DNA from: Intrasporangium calvum DSM 43043
GTDB taxonomy: Bacteria > Actinomycetota > Actinomycetes > Actinomycetales > Dermatophilaceae
Assembly (NCBI RefSeq): GCF_000184685.1
Contig: NC_014830.1
Span: forward strand, 1,798,001-1,862,000
Length of the DNA stretch: 64,000 bases
Direction: 5' to 3'
The position numbers and the translations under genes were made by a program. The notes beneath the pieces are model-generated. The model had not been told where the DNA came from. It saw nothing but the letters and a program-made list of their open reading frames with translations, and made no database searches. Positions 1 to 8,446 of this stretch are shown in pieces; the stretch's first letter is position 1, and every line of letters begins with the position of its first letter.

Positions 1-1506
1 AGCGGGTCCGAGGCGTTCCAGCTGCACGACACGTACGGCTTCCCCATCGACCTCACCCTCGAGATGGCGGCCGAGCAGGGGCTCAACGTCGACGAGGCCG
101 GGTTCCGCCGGCTCATGGCGGAGCAGCGCGACCGGGCCAAGGCCGACGCCAGGTCGAAGAAGATGGCGCACGGCGACGTCTCCGTCTACCGCCAGGTCGC
201 GGACTCGCTGGGTCGGGACGTCGAGTTCACCGGCTACGACGAGGTCGTCTCGGACTCGCGGGTCCGCGGTCTCATCCGCGGCGGTGAGCTGGTCTCCACG
301 GCGCATGCCGGTGAGGAGATCGAGGTCGTGCTGGACCGGACCCCGCTCTACGCCGAGTCCGGTGGGCAGCTCGCCGACCGGGGCCGGATCCGCTTGGCCA
401 ACGGCGCGCTCATCGAGGTCCGGGACGTGCAGAAGCCGATCAACGGCCTCATCGTCCACCGGGCCACCGTCCTCGAGGGCGAGGCCGTCACGGGCGACGA
501 TGCCGAGGCGGTCGTCGATGTCGTGCGCCGCCGCTCCGTCTCCCGCGCGCACACCGCGACGCACATGGTGCACCAGGCCCTCCGTGAGGAGCTCGGCGAG
601 ACCGCCACCCAGGCCGGTTCCGAGAACTCGCCCGGTCGGCTGCGGTTCGACTTCAAGGCGCAGAGCCCGGTGCCGCTCGAGGCCATGGCCGACATCGAGG
701 CCAAGGTCAACTCGGTGCTGCTCGACGACCTGGCCGTGACCGCCGACGTGATGTCGCTCGACGAGGCCCGTCGGATGGGTGCGCTGGCCCTCTTCGGGGA
801 GAAGTACGGCGAGCGGGTCAGGGTGGTCTCCATCGGCGACTGGTCGATCGAGCTCTGCGGCGGCACCCACGCCCTGCGCGTCGGCCAGCTCGGCGTCGTC
901 AAGCTGCTCGGCGAGGCGTCGATCGGCTCCGGCGTCCGACGCGTCGAGGCTCTGGTCGGCTCCGACGCCTACACGCACCTCGCTCGGGAGGCGGCCATCG
1001 TCGGGCAGCTGACCGACCAGCTCAAGGTGCGCACGGAGGAGCTGCCGCAGCGGATCGCGAGCATCCTCTCCAAGCTCAAGGAGGCCGAGAAGGAGATCGC
1101 CGCCGTCAAGCAGGCACAGGTCCTCGGGGCCGCTCCCGGACTGGTGGCCACGGCTCGGGACATCGCGGGGGTCACTTTCGTCAGCCACGACGCGGGAGAC
1201 GGAGTGACCGCCGACGACCTGCGCGCCCTCGTCCTCGAGGTGCGCCGCCGGCTCGGCACCGACCGTCCCAGCCTCGTCTCCATGGCTGCCGTCTCCAACG
1301 GCCGCCCCATCGTGATCGTCGCGACGAACGACCGCGCTCGCGAGGCCGGCCTCAAGGCCGGGCTGTTCGTCCGGACTGCCGCTCAGGTGCTCGGTGGAGG
1401 TGGCGGCGGCAAGGACGACATCGCCCAGGGCGGTGGGACCGACGCCTCGATGGTGTCTGCTGCACTCGGCGCGGTCGAGCAGCAGCTGCACCAGCGAGGC
1501 GCCTGA
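1..1506 (+). CDS. alaS: Alanyl-tRNA synthetase, 3' part (5' end outside window)
   Basis: Charges tRNA-Ala with alanine in the cytoplasm. The open frame runs from base 1 to a TGA at 1504-1506, giving 501 residues, so the class II aminoacylation core is mostly missing. Visible are the end of the core (DTYGFPIDLT), the editing domain with the HTATH and CGGTH zinc-binding motifs that hydrolyse Ser/Gly-tRNA-Ala, a coiled-coil segment near residues 330-360, and the C-terminal C-Ala domain with its glycine stretch followed by KDDIAQGGG. ruvX starts 2 bp after the stop, so the genes are almost certainly co-transcribed; alaS-ruvX-mltG-aroE is a conserved actinobacterial order. Confidence 0.97.
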   Translation, partial: SGSEAFQLHDTYGFPIDLTLEMAAEQGLNVDEAGFRRLMAEQRDRAKADARSKKMAHGDVSVYRQVADSLGRDVEFTGYDEVVSDSRVRGLIRGGELVSTAHAGEEIEVVLDRTPLYAESGGQLADRGRIRLANGALIEVRDVQKPINGLIVHRATVLEGEAVTGDDAEAVVDVVRRRSVSRAHTATHMVHQALREELGETATQAGSENSPGRLRFDFKAQSPVPLEAMADIEAKVNSVLLDDLAVTADVMSLDEARRMGALALFGEKYGERVRVVSIGDWSIELCGGTHALRVGQLGVVKLLGEASIGSGVRRVEALVGSDAYTHLAREAAIVGQLTDQLKVRTEELPQRIASILSKLKEAEKEIAAVKQAQVLGAAPGLVATARDIAGVTFVSHDAGDGVTADDLRALVLEVRRRLGTDRPSLVSMAAVSNGRPIVIVATNDRAREAGLKAGLFVRTAAQVLGGGGGGKDDIAQGGGTDASMVSAALGAVEQQLHQRGA

Positions 1507-1508
1507 CG

Positions 1509-2006
1509 GTGTCACCGCGACCGGGTGTGCGGCTCGGCATCGACGTGGGCGACGCTCGCGTCGGGGTCGCAGCCTCCGACCCCTCGGGCACCTTCGCCAA
1601 CCCGGTGCAGACGCTCGCCCGCGACGTGCGCGAGCTGGCCGACATCGAGGCGATTGCGATCTTGACGGCCGAACGCGACGTCCTTGAGATCGTCGTCGGG
1701 CTCCCTCGGCTGCTGTCCGGCGGCGAGGGCGAGGCGGCGCGAGGCGCGCGCGCCTATGCCGCCCAGCTGGCCGCCCGGGTGGCCCCGGTGCCGGTCCGCC
1801 TCGTCGACGAGCGGTTGACGACGGTCGGGGCGCACCAGAGACTGCGGGACAGCGGAGTGCCCGGGCGGGGGCAGCGCTCCGTCGTCGACCAGGCGGCTGC
1901 AGTGCTCATCCTCCAGTCCGCGCTCGACGCGGAGGCGTCGGCGGGTACACCGGCCGGTGAGGTCATCTCGCTCGGCAAACCACGGAAGAAGGAACGTCGT
2001 CGATGA
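1509..2006 (+). CDS. ruvX: RuvX/YqgF-type RNase H-fold nuclease
   Basis: Protein of 165 aa in the YqgF/RuvX family, which in other bacteria acts in pre-16S rRNA 5'-end maturation and was first annotated as a putative Holliday junction resolvase. The RNase H-fold signature is visible: LGIDVGDARVGVAASD at residues 8-23 with the first catalytic Asp, VGLP near 58, and DERLTT near 95. GTG start at 1509, 2 bp after alaS. Its stop overlaps the mltG start in an ATGA (2003-2006), implying translational coupling. The C-terminus ends in a basic tail. Confidence 0.93.
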   Translation: MSPRPGVRLGIDVGDARVGVAASDPSGTFANPVQTLARDVRELADIEAIAILTAERDVLEIVVGLPRLLSGGEGEAARGARAYAAQLAARVAPVPVRLVDERLTTVGAHQRLRDSGVPGRGQRSVVDQAAAVLILQSALDAEASAGTPAGEVISLGKPRKKERRR

Positions 2007-3211
2007 AGGACCACCTCGAGACCTCCATCTTCGGTGAGGAGGAGGAACCGTCGGCGGGCTCGATGGAGCCGGCGACAGTGCGTCCCCGGACCCGCCGCGA
2101 GGCCCGTGAGGCAGAGCTCGCCGCGCTCCGCCGGCCGAGAGGCTCGGGTCGGCCGGCGAGGGGCAAGCCGTCGGTCCTGCGCCGGCTGGCCGTCCTCGCC
2201 CTCGCACTCGCCATCATCGGCGGAGGTGTCGCGATCGCGTACACCTACCTGCGTCCCGTGGTCGCCGGTTTCCTCGAGCCCAACGACTACGCAGGGCCCG
2301 GCGCCGGCGCCGTGCGCGTGAGCGTCGCCCAGGGCGCAGGGGGCTCCGCCATCGCGCAGGTCCTGGCGGAGCAGGACGTCATCAAGTCGACGAAGGCCTT
2401 CATCGAAGCGGCCCAGAACGACGCCAAGAGCGCCGGGATCCAGCCGGGTGTCTATGAGATGCGCAAGCAGATGAAGGCGACGGACGCCCTCGCGATCCTC
2501 ATCGACCCCGCCAACCGGATCGTGACCAGAGCGGTGGTCCCCGAAGGCAAGTGGGCCACGGAGATCTACCCCATCCTGTCGGAGGCCACCGGAATCCCCG
2601 TCGAGGAGTACACGAAGGCCGCCAAGGACGGAGCAGCTCTCGGTCTTCCTGACTCGGCCAAGGGCAACGTCGAGGGATACCTCTTCCCGGCCAGCTATGA
2701 GTTCGAGCCGGACACCACGGCCGCCGACCATCTGAGCACGATGGTCGCGGAGACCACCAAGCGGCTGGAGGCGCTCGGCGTCACGCCAGAGCGGATGGAG
2801 CGCACCATGGTCGTCGCCAGCCTGGTGGAGGCGGAGGCGCGCTTCGAGGGGGACCGGCCCAAGGTCGCCCGGGTCGTGGAGAACCGCCTGAAGCAGGACA
2901 TGCCACTGCAGTTCGACTCCACGGTCAACTACGCCATCGGCAAGCACGGCATCACCACGACCGACGCGGATCGCGCCAGCGACAGTCCCTACAACACGTA
3001 CCGGGTCAAGGGGCTGCCCCCCGGCCCGATCGGCAACCCGGGGGAGAGCGCGATCAAGGCGGCCGCCCAGCCGGCGGACGGGCCATGGCTCTACTTCGTG
3101 ACGGTGGACCCGGTGAAGGGCACGACGAAGTTCGCCGTGACGTTCGAGGAGCACCAGGCCAACGTGGCCGCGTTCCAGGCCTGGTGCCAGGCCAACAAGG
3201 GCAAGTGTTGA
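2003..3211 (+). CDS. mltG: Endolytic murein transglycosylase MltG (YceG-like)
   Basis: Membrane-anchored lytic transglycosylase expected to cleave nascent glycan strands and set their length. The 402-aa protein has a cytoplasmic, Arg/Glu-rich N-terminus, one transmembrane helix at about residues 60-85 (LAVLALALAIIGGGVAIAYTY), and an extracytoplasmic YceG domain. The catalytic Glu lies in VEAEAR (about residue 273), where family members have VE.E, and SPYNTYRVKGLPPGPI is the typical C-terminal motif. ATG start overlaps ruvX by 4 bp. Ends 58 bp before aroE. Confidence 0.95.
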   Translation: MKDHLETSIFGEEEEPSAGSMEPATVRPRTRREAREAELAALRRPRGSGRPARGKPSVLRRLAVLALALAIIGGGVAIAYTYLRPVVAGFLEPNDYAGPGAGAVRVSVAQGAGGSAIAQVLAEQDVIKSTKAFIEAAQNDAKSAGIQPGVYEMRKQMKATDALAILIDPANRIVTRAVVPEGKWATEIYPILSEATGIPVEEYTKAAKDGAALGLPDSAKGNVEGYLFPASYEFEPDTTAADHLSTMVAETTKRLEALGVTPERMERTMVVASLVEAEARFEGDRPKVARVVENRLKQDMPLQFDSTVNYAIGKHGITTTDADRASDSPYNTYRVKGLPPGPIGNPGESAIKAAAQPADGPWLYFVTVDPVKGTTKFAVTFEEHQANVAAFQAWCQANKGKC

Positions 3212-3269
3212 GCGCTCGGCGTGCCGGTCAGGGCCGCGGGTCAGGGGCGCGAGGAGGAGACGCGGTGAG

Positions 3270-4106
3270 ATGGGCGGCGCGCTGACGAGGGTGCGGTGCG
3301 CGGTGTGGGGGTCACCGATCAGCCACTCGCTGTCGCCGGTGCTGCACCGGGCCGCCTATGCCGCGCTCGGGTTGAACCACTGGGCCTACGACCGGCGTGA
3401 GGTGGACGAGGGCGCCTTCCCGGATGCCTTCGCCGGACTCGACGACTCGTGGCGCGGGCTCTCCCTCACCATGCCGCTCAAGGAGGTTGCCCTGGCGGTC
3501 GCCGACCGGGTGGCGGACTCGGCTGCCGAGACGGGTGCGGCCAACACCTTGGTGCGGGGCCAGGAGGGGTGGACCGCGCACAACACCGACGTGCACGGGA
3601 TCGGCGTCGCCCTCCGCGAGGCCGGCTGCCGGGAGACCCCGCACGCCCTCGTCGTCGGCAGCGGCGCGACCGCGCGGTCCGCGGTCGCCGCGCTGCGCAG
3701 GTCCGGAACCGTCCGCGTCACCTTCATGGTGCGTGGCAGAGCCCGTCCCGAGACGGTGGGCCAGGCCCGCCGAGCCGGCCTCGAGGTGGACGAGGTCCCG
3801 ATGGGGCAGTGGGTGCCCGCCGACGTCGTCATCAGTACTGTCCCGCCGTCGGCCGTCTCGGGTCTGCAGGGTTTCCCCCGCCCCACGGACGCGGTCGGGG
3901 CCACGCTGCTCGAGGTCGTCTACGGCGAGGGGCCGACACCGCTCGAGGCGACGGCGACCGCGAACGGCTGGACCGTCCAGCACGGCACGGCCATGCTCCT
4001 GCACCAGGCGACCGAGCAGGTCCGGCTCATGACGGGCCGCCCGGCGCCCTTGGAGGCGATGCGGTCCGCCTTGGCGGCGGCACTGGCGCAACGACCACGC
4101 CGATGA
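3270..4106 (+). CDS. aroE: Shikimate dehydrogenase
   Basis: Reduces 3-dehydroshikimate to shikimate with NADPH (278 aa). The N-terminal substrate motif SPISHSLSP is at about residues 12-20, the catalytic Lys lies in LTMPLKE (about residue 68), and NTDVHGIG carries the partner Asp. The nucleotide-binding loop appears as VVGSGATARS. The ATG at 3270 follows a purine-rich stretch (GAGGAGAC around 3251-3258). The stop overlaps the next gene (ATGA at 4103). aroC, aroK and aroB follow downstream. Confidence 0.95.
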   Translation: MGGALTRVRCAVWGSPISHSLSPVLHRAAYAALGLNHWAYDRREVDEGAFPDAFAGLDDSWRGLSLTMPLKEVALAVADRVADSAAETGAANTLVRGQEGWTAHNTDVHGIGVALREAGCRETPHALVVGSGATARSAVAALRRSGTVRVTFMVRGRARPETVGQARRAGLEVDEVPMGQWVPADVVISTVPPSAVSGLQGFPRPTDAVGATLLEVVYGEGPTPLEATATANGWTVQHGTAMLLHQATEQVRLMTGRPAPLEAMRSALAAALAQRPRR

Positions 4107-4804
4107 GCAGGGTCGACTTCCCCCCCACCCCGTGGTGGTACGTCGCGGCGCTCCTCGTCGCCGGCGCCTTTGTCGGGCGGTTGCTCGGTACGCGACTGGC
4201 CACCCTGGGGTACCGCCTCGACCACGAGACGCGACCGACACCCCGCACGCCGGGGTGGGCCGTCGCCGTGCTGCTGGCGCTCCTGTGGGGACTGCTCGCC
4301 TGGCGCTTCGGACCCTCGGCGGAGTACGCGCTCGCCCCGGCCTACCTCGGTTTCGCCACAGTCGCGGTGGCCCTGGCCTGGGTGGATGCGGACGTCCACC
4401 GTCTTCCCCACGGACTGACCCGGCCGGCCTACCCCATGCTCATCGGGCAGCTCGCGCTCGCCTCGCTCGCGTCGGGTGACTGGACGGCCTTCCGGCGGGC
4501 CCTCATCGCGGGCGCCGTCCTGTGGGCTGTCTACTTCGTCCTGGCCCTGCTCGCGGCCCTCCTTCGCAGCGGGTTCGGGCTCGGTGACGTCACGCTGGCC
4601 GGACTCATCGGCCTGGCCACGGGCTACGTCTCTGCCTGGGGGCCGGTGATCGCGACCTACGCAGCGTTCCTGCTGTCCGGCGTCTACGGCCTCGGGCGGA
4701 TCATCGCCCGGCGTGGTTCTCGCAAGGACCACATCGCCTTCGGACCGTGGATGCTCGTCGGCGCCCTCGTCGCGTTGCTCGCAGAGGTCCGGCTCTGGCC
4801 ATGA
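4103..4804 (+). CDS. Prepilin peptidase (A24 aspartic protease family), short form
   Basis: Integral membrane aspartic protease of the type IV prepilin peptidase family, 233 aa with about seven hydrophobic segments. The two catalytic aspartates are visible: [10 protein letters not shown] (about residue 95) and [10 protein letters not shown] (about residue 158, the GxGD motif). The zinc-cysteine methyltransferase domain of classical PilD is absent; the N-terminus keeps only one helix and a short TPRTPGW junction. This resembles short actinobacterial forms encoded between aroE and aroC. No pilin gene is visible here, so the substrate is unknown. The ATG at 4103 overlaps the aroE stop, which supports this start over longer upstream options. 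Confidence 0.88.
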   Translation: MSRVDFPPTPWWYVAALLVAGAFVGRLLGTRLATLGYRLDHETRPTPRTPGWAVAVLLALLWGLLAWRFGPSAEYALAPAYLGFATVAVALAWVDADVHRLPHGLTRPAYPMLIGQLALASLASGDWTAFRRALIAGAVLWAVYFVLALLAALLRSGFGLGDVTLAGLIGLATGYVSAWGPVIATYAAFLLSGVYGLGRIIARRGSRKDHIAFGPWMLVGALVALLAEVRLWP

Positions 4805-4965
4805 CCGCCGCTCCCGTCCGGTTCGACGGGCGCGAGGAGGACTGGCGATGCCTACGGGCCCGCACTGCTCCCGCCCGACGAGCTCTGCGGCGCGTAGGCG
4901 GTGGCCTCGTCCCGGGTGGCGGTCGCGGATCCGGGCGCCCGCCGACCGCGTGGGAGGATCGACCC
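4805..4965 (+). other. Gap between prepilin peptidase and aroC; open in the aroC frame
   Basis: No independent gene seen. The frame stays open from an ATG at 4801, which overlaps the peptidase stop as ATGA, straight into aroC. It would add about 55 Arg/Gly-rich residues before the universal [12 protein letters not shown] start. GGGAGGA at 4952-4958 can be a ribosome binding site for ATG 4966, and GAGGAT (4954-4959), 6 nt before the ATG, could equally be a weak leaderless -10. Confidence 0.5.
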
Positions 4966-6186
4966 ATGTTGCGTTGGTTGACCGCTGGTGAGTCACATGG
5001 ACCCGCACTCGTGGCCATGGTCGAGGGTCTCCCAGCCGGCGTCGAAGTCACAGCGTCGGATCTGCGGACGGCGCTCGCCCGCCGTCGACTCGGTTACGGG
5101 CGCGGGGCACGGATGAAGTTCGAGCAGGACGAGGTCGAGTTTCTCGGCGGCGTCCGGCACGGTGTCTCCATGGGCGCCCCGATCGCGATCCGCATCGGCA
5201 ACTCGGAGTGGCCCAGGTGGACCACGGTCATGAGCCCCGACCCGGTCAGCGCCGACGACCTGGCTGCCGCTGACGACGTCAACGCGGAGAAGGAGATCGC
5301 GCGCAACAAGCCCCTGACCCGCCCCCGCCCTGGTCACGCCGACCTCGTCGGGATGCAGAAGTACGGGCACGACGATGCCCGTCCCGTCCTCGAGCGCGCG
5401 TCGGCCCGCGAGACCGCTGCCCGCGTCGCCGTCGGCGAGGTCGCCGCCCGGTTCCTCGAGCAGGCGTACGGCATCCGGCTCGTCTCCCACACGGTCTCCA
5501 TCGGCATGGCCGGTGTCGCGACCGGAGCGGACCTGCCGACGCCGGACGACCTCGAGCGTCTCGACGCGGACCCGGTGCGCACGCTCGACAGCGACGGCTC
5601 GGCGGCGATGGTCGCGGAGGTCGACGCGGCGCGCAGGGACGGGGACACGCTGGGCGGGGTGGTGGAGGTGATCGCGTACGGGCTGCCGCCCGGACTCGGC
5701 TCACACGTCCACTGGGACCGCAAGCTCGACGCGCGGCTCGCTGCCGCGCTGATGAGCATCCAGGCCATCAAGGGTGTCGAGATCGGCGACGGGTTCGAGA
5801 CGGCTCGGCGCCGTGGGTCGCAGGCCCACGACGAGATGGACGTCGTCGAGGGCACGATCCGGCGCCGCACCGGCCGAGCCGGAGGCACCGAGGGCGGCAT
5901 GTCCACGGGGCAGCCGCTCCGCGTACGTGCAGCGATGAAGCCGATCAGCACCGTGCCCCGTGCCCTCGCCACGGTCGATGTGGCAACTGGCGAGGCGGCC
6001 ACGGCGATCCACCAGCGCTCCGACGTCTGTGCCGTGCCCGCCGCCGGAGTCGTCGCCGAGGCCATGGTCGCCCTGGTGCTCGCCGAGGCCTGCCTCGAGA
6101 AGTTCGGCGGGGACTCGGTCGCCGAGACGTCCCGCAACCATGCCGCCTACCTCGCGGCGATCCCGGAGGGCCTGCGCACATGGTGA
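4966..6186 (+). CDS. aroC: Chorismate synthase
   Basis: FMN-dependent enzyme converting EPSP to chorismate, the last step of the shikimate pathway (406 aa, normal length). It begins with [15 protein letters not shown], the conserved N-terminus, so ATG 4966 is preferred over the in-frame ATG 4801. Other signatures are RRxGxGRGxRM near 40, RPGHADLVG and a Arg/Glu-rich [13 protein letters not shown], and [10 protein letters not shown] later. Overlaps aroK by 7 bp (6180-6186), so aroC-aroK-aroB are translationally linked. Confidence 0.97.
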   Translation: MLRWLTAGESHGPALVAMVEGLPAGVEVTASDLRTALARRRLGYGRGARMKFEQDEVEFLGGVRHGVSMGAPIAIRIGNSEWPRWTTVMSPDPVSADDLAAADDVNAEKEIARNKPLTRPRPGHADLVGMQKYGHDDARPVLERASARETAARVAVGEVAARFLEQAYGIRLVSHTVSIGMAGVATGADLPTPDDLERLDADPVRTLDSDGSAAMVAEVDAARRDGDTLGGVVEVIAYGLPPGLGSHVHWDRKLDARLAAALMSIQAIKGVEIGDGFETARRRGSQAHDEMDVVEGTIRRRTGRAGGTEGGMSTGQPLRVRAAMKPISTVPRALATVDVATGEAATAIHQRSDVCAVPAAGVVAEAMVALVLAEACLEKFGGDSVAETSRNHAAYLAAIPEGLRTW

Positions 6187-6704
6187 CCACCGCCCGACCC
6201 GTCGCCGTCCTCGTCGGGCCGCCCGGTGCCGGGAAGACCACCGTGGGTCGTGCCCTGGCGAGCCGGCTCGGCGTACCGCTGCACGACACCGACGCGGCGA
6301 TCGAGCAGGCAGCCGGGAGGTCGATCTCCGACATCTTCGTCGACGACGGCGAGCCGGCCTTCCGGGACCTGGAGCGGGCCGAGGTGGCGCGGGCGCTCAC
6401 GGAGGAGCCGGGGATCGTCGCCCTGGGCGGCGGCGCCGTGATGGATCCGCTCACCGAGGCAGCTCTGGCCGGACACATCGTCGTCTTCCTCGACGTCGGG
6501 ATCGCCGACGCGAGCAAGCGGGTCGGCTTCGACCGTTCCCGTCCGCTGCTCTCCGTCAACCCCCGGGCCTCCTGGGTCGCGATGATGAACGCTCGTCGCG
6601 CGACGTACGAGCGCGTCGCCGGCCACCGCGTCGACACCGCCGGGCGCACCCCGGAGGACGTCGCAGCCGAGATCGCGGCACTCCTCGAAGGAGCCGAGGC
6701 ATGA
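6180..6704 (+). CDS. aroK: Shikimate kinase
   Basis: Phosphorylates shikimate at the 3-OH with ATP (174 aa). Walker A GPPGAGKT is at residues 13-20. The shikimate-binding Asp is in HDTDAAIE, and the conserved Glu of the [13 protein letters not shown] segment follows. GGGAV at about 82-86 is the Walker B-like glycine motif, and Arg residues for the lid lie in GFDRSRPLL. The ATG at 6180 lies inside the aroC 3' end. The stop overlaps the aroB start (ATGA 6701-6704). Confidence 0.95.
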   Translation: MVTTARPVAVLVGPPGAGKTTVGRALASRLGVPLHDTDAAIEQAAGRSISDIFVDDGEPAFRDLERAEVARALTEEPGIVALGGGAVMDPLTEAALAGHIVVFLDVGIADASKRVGFDRSRPLLSVNPRASWVAMMNARRATYERVAGHRVDTAGRTPEDVAAEIAALLEGAEA

Positions 6705-7801
6705 CGGGGGAGGCCATCGCGCCCACGTTCATCCGGGTCGCGGACGACTACGACGTCGTCATCGGGTCGGGTGTCCTCGACCGCGTCGCCGGCCTCCTGC
6801 GCGACGGAGTGGAGCGCGTGCTCGTCGTCCACCCACCGACGCTCCCCGGCCTCGCCCAGCGGGTGGCGGGCTCGCTCGCGGCGGAGGGGTATGCCGCTGA
6901 GCTGGCCGAGGTGCCCGACGCCGAGTCCGCCAAGACGTCCTCGGTGGCCGCCTCGATCTGGGCGCAGCTGGGCAGGGCGGGCTTCACCCGCACCGACGCG
7001 GTCGTCGGTGTCGGTGGTGGAACGGTCACCGATCTGGCCGGCTTCGTCGCCGCGACGTGGCTGCGCGGGGTGCAGGTGGTGCAGGTCCCCACGACGCTGC
7101 TCGGCATGGTCGACGCAGCGGTGGGCGGCAAGACCGGCATCAACACGGACGAGGGCAAGAACCTCGTCGGCGCCTTCCATCCACCCGCGGGTGTGCTCTG
7201 CGACGTGGACGTGCTGGCCACCCTGCGGGAGGCCGACCTCGTCGGGGGGATGGCCGAGGTCATCAAGTGCGGCTTCATCGCCGACCCGGTGATCCTCGAC
7301 CTCGTCGACGCGGACCCCGCGGCGGCACGGCGCCCGGACAACCCGCGCCTCCGCGAGCTCATCGAGCGAGCCATCCGGGTCAAGGCAGAGGTTGTCGCGG
7401 TCGACCTGAAGGACAACGCGATCCGCGAGATCCTCAACTACGGCCACACGTTCGGGCACGCGATCGAGCAGGTCGAGGGCTACACCTGGCGCCACGGGGA
7501 GGCGGTCAGCGTCGGGATGGTCTACGTCGCCGAGCTCGCCCGACTCGCGGGCCACCTGAGCGGTCCCGAAGGCGAGGCGCTCGTGGCCCGGCATCGACAG
7601 GTGCTCGAGTCCGTCGGCCTGCCCACGACCTACCGGGGAGACCGATGGGACGCGCTCCGGACGGCCATGCGTCGCGACAAGAAATCGCGCGGTTCCACCT
7701 TGCGGTTCGTCGTCCTCGACGGGCTCGCCCAGCCGACGCGTCTGGTCGGCCCGTCGGACGAGCTGATGCGCTCGGCGTACGGCCTGGTGTCACGCGGGTG
7801 A
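6701..7801 (+). CDS. aroB: 3-dehydroquinate synthase
   Basis: NAD- and metal-dependent enzyme that cyclises DAHP to 3-dehydroquinate (366 aa). Visible motifs: VGVGGGTVTDLAGF (NAD binding, about residues 102-115), VPTTLLGMVDAAVGGKTGIN, the metal-binding Glu in MAEVIKCG, and the two His of YGHTFGHAIE with a further His in WRHGEAV. ATG 6701 overlaps aroK by 4 bp. The gene completes the aroC-K-B unit; a 167-bp gap with a separate promoter precedes aroQ. Confidence 0.96.
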   Translation: MTGEAIAPTFIRVADDYDVVIGSGVLDRVAGLLRDGVERVLVVHPPTLPGLAQRVAGSLAAEGYAAELAEVPDAESAKTSSVAASIWAQLGRAGFTRTDAVVGVGGGTVTDLAGFVAATWLRGVQVVQVPTTLLGMVDAAVGGKTGINTDEGKNLVGAFHPPAGVLCDVDVLATLREADLVGGMAEVIKCGFIADPVILDLVDADPAAARRPDNPRLRELIERAIRVKAEVVAVDLKDNAIREILNYGHTFGHAIEQVEGYTWRHGEAVSVGMVYVAELARLAGHLSGPEGEALVARHRQVLESVGLPTTYRGDRWDALRTAMRRDKKSRGSTLRFVVLDGLAQPTRLVGPSDELMRSAYGLVSRG

Positions 7802-7956
7802 CCTGCTGACGTCAGGCGGTTGCGGGACCTTCGCCCCGGTGGCTCCAGTGAGCACGGATGGCCCTCGGCCCAGGGGCTGCCGTCATCCGGCTCAGGCGTC
7901 GATCCGGCCCTGTGACGCTTGCAGGGCTGCCCCGCCGTCGTCACGGGATCGCTCAC

Positions 7957-7962
7957 TAGACT
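7957..7962 (+). promoter_or_regulatory. -10 box of aroQ, apparently leaderless
   Basis: TAGACT ends 6 nt before the aroQ ATG (7969), so transcription would start at or next to the start codon. No clear TTGACA is seen upstream. The preceding gap (7802-7956) holds a CTGACGTCAG palindrome at 7806-7815 and nothing else recognised. Confidence 0.6.
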
Positions 7963-7968
7963 GCGCGC

Positions 7969-8406
7969 ATGACGGCACCCACGGTCTTCGTCCTCTCGGG
8001 CCCCAATCTCAGTCGCCTCGGGACCCGTGAACCCGACGTCTACGGGTCGGACACCCTCGACGACATCCACGCGGCGGTGCAGCGCGAGGCCCGCGACCTC
8101 GGTCTCGTCGCGGACTGCCGCCAGACGAACCACGAGGGCGAGCTCATCGACTGGCTCCACGAGGCCGTCGACACGCGGGCCGACGTCGTGCTCAACCCCG
8201 GGGCGTTCACGCACTACTCGTACGCGGTTCGGGACGCCTGTGCCATCGTCACCACGAGCGGCCGCTCGCTGGTGGAGGTGCACCTGTCCAACCCGGCCGC
8301 CCGGGAGGAGTTCCGGCACACCTCCGTCATCGCCGGTGTCGCGACCGGTACCATCGCCGGCTTCGGTCTCCAGTCCTACCTGCTCGGCCTGCGCGCGCTG
8401 GTCTGA
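7969..8406 (+). CDS. aroQ: Type II 3-dehydroquinate dehydratase
   Basis: Dehydrates 3-dehydroquinate to 3-dehydroshikimate (145 aa, dodecameric family). Active-site elements: the PNL Asn and REP Arg in [13 protein letters not shown] (residues 9-21), the catalytic Tyr in [12 protein letters not shown], and the LVEVHLSN Glu/His pair followed by the REEFRH Arg. The first residue of the usual NGPN motif is Ser here, a mild deviation; the catalytic Asn of PNL is kept. Transcribed from its own promoter and convergent with helD, 40 bp downstream. Confidence 0.95.
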   Translation: MTAPTVFVLSGPNLSRLGTREPDVYGSDTLDDIHAAVQREARDLGLVADCRQTNHEGELIDWLHEAVDTRADVVLNPGAFTHYSYAVRDACAIVTTSGRSLVEVHLSNPAAREEFRHTSVIAGVATGTIAGFGLQSYLLGLRALV

Positions 8407-8446
8407 GCGTCCCGACCCGGGGTGGGCTGCCCGTCGAGACTGCCGG

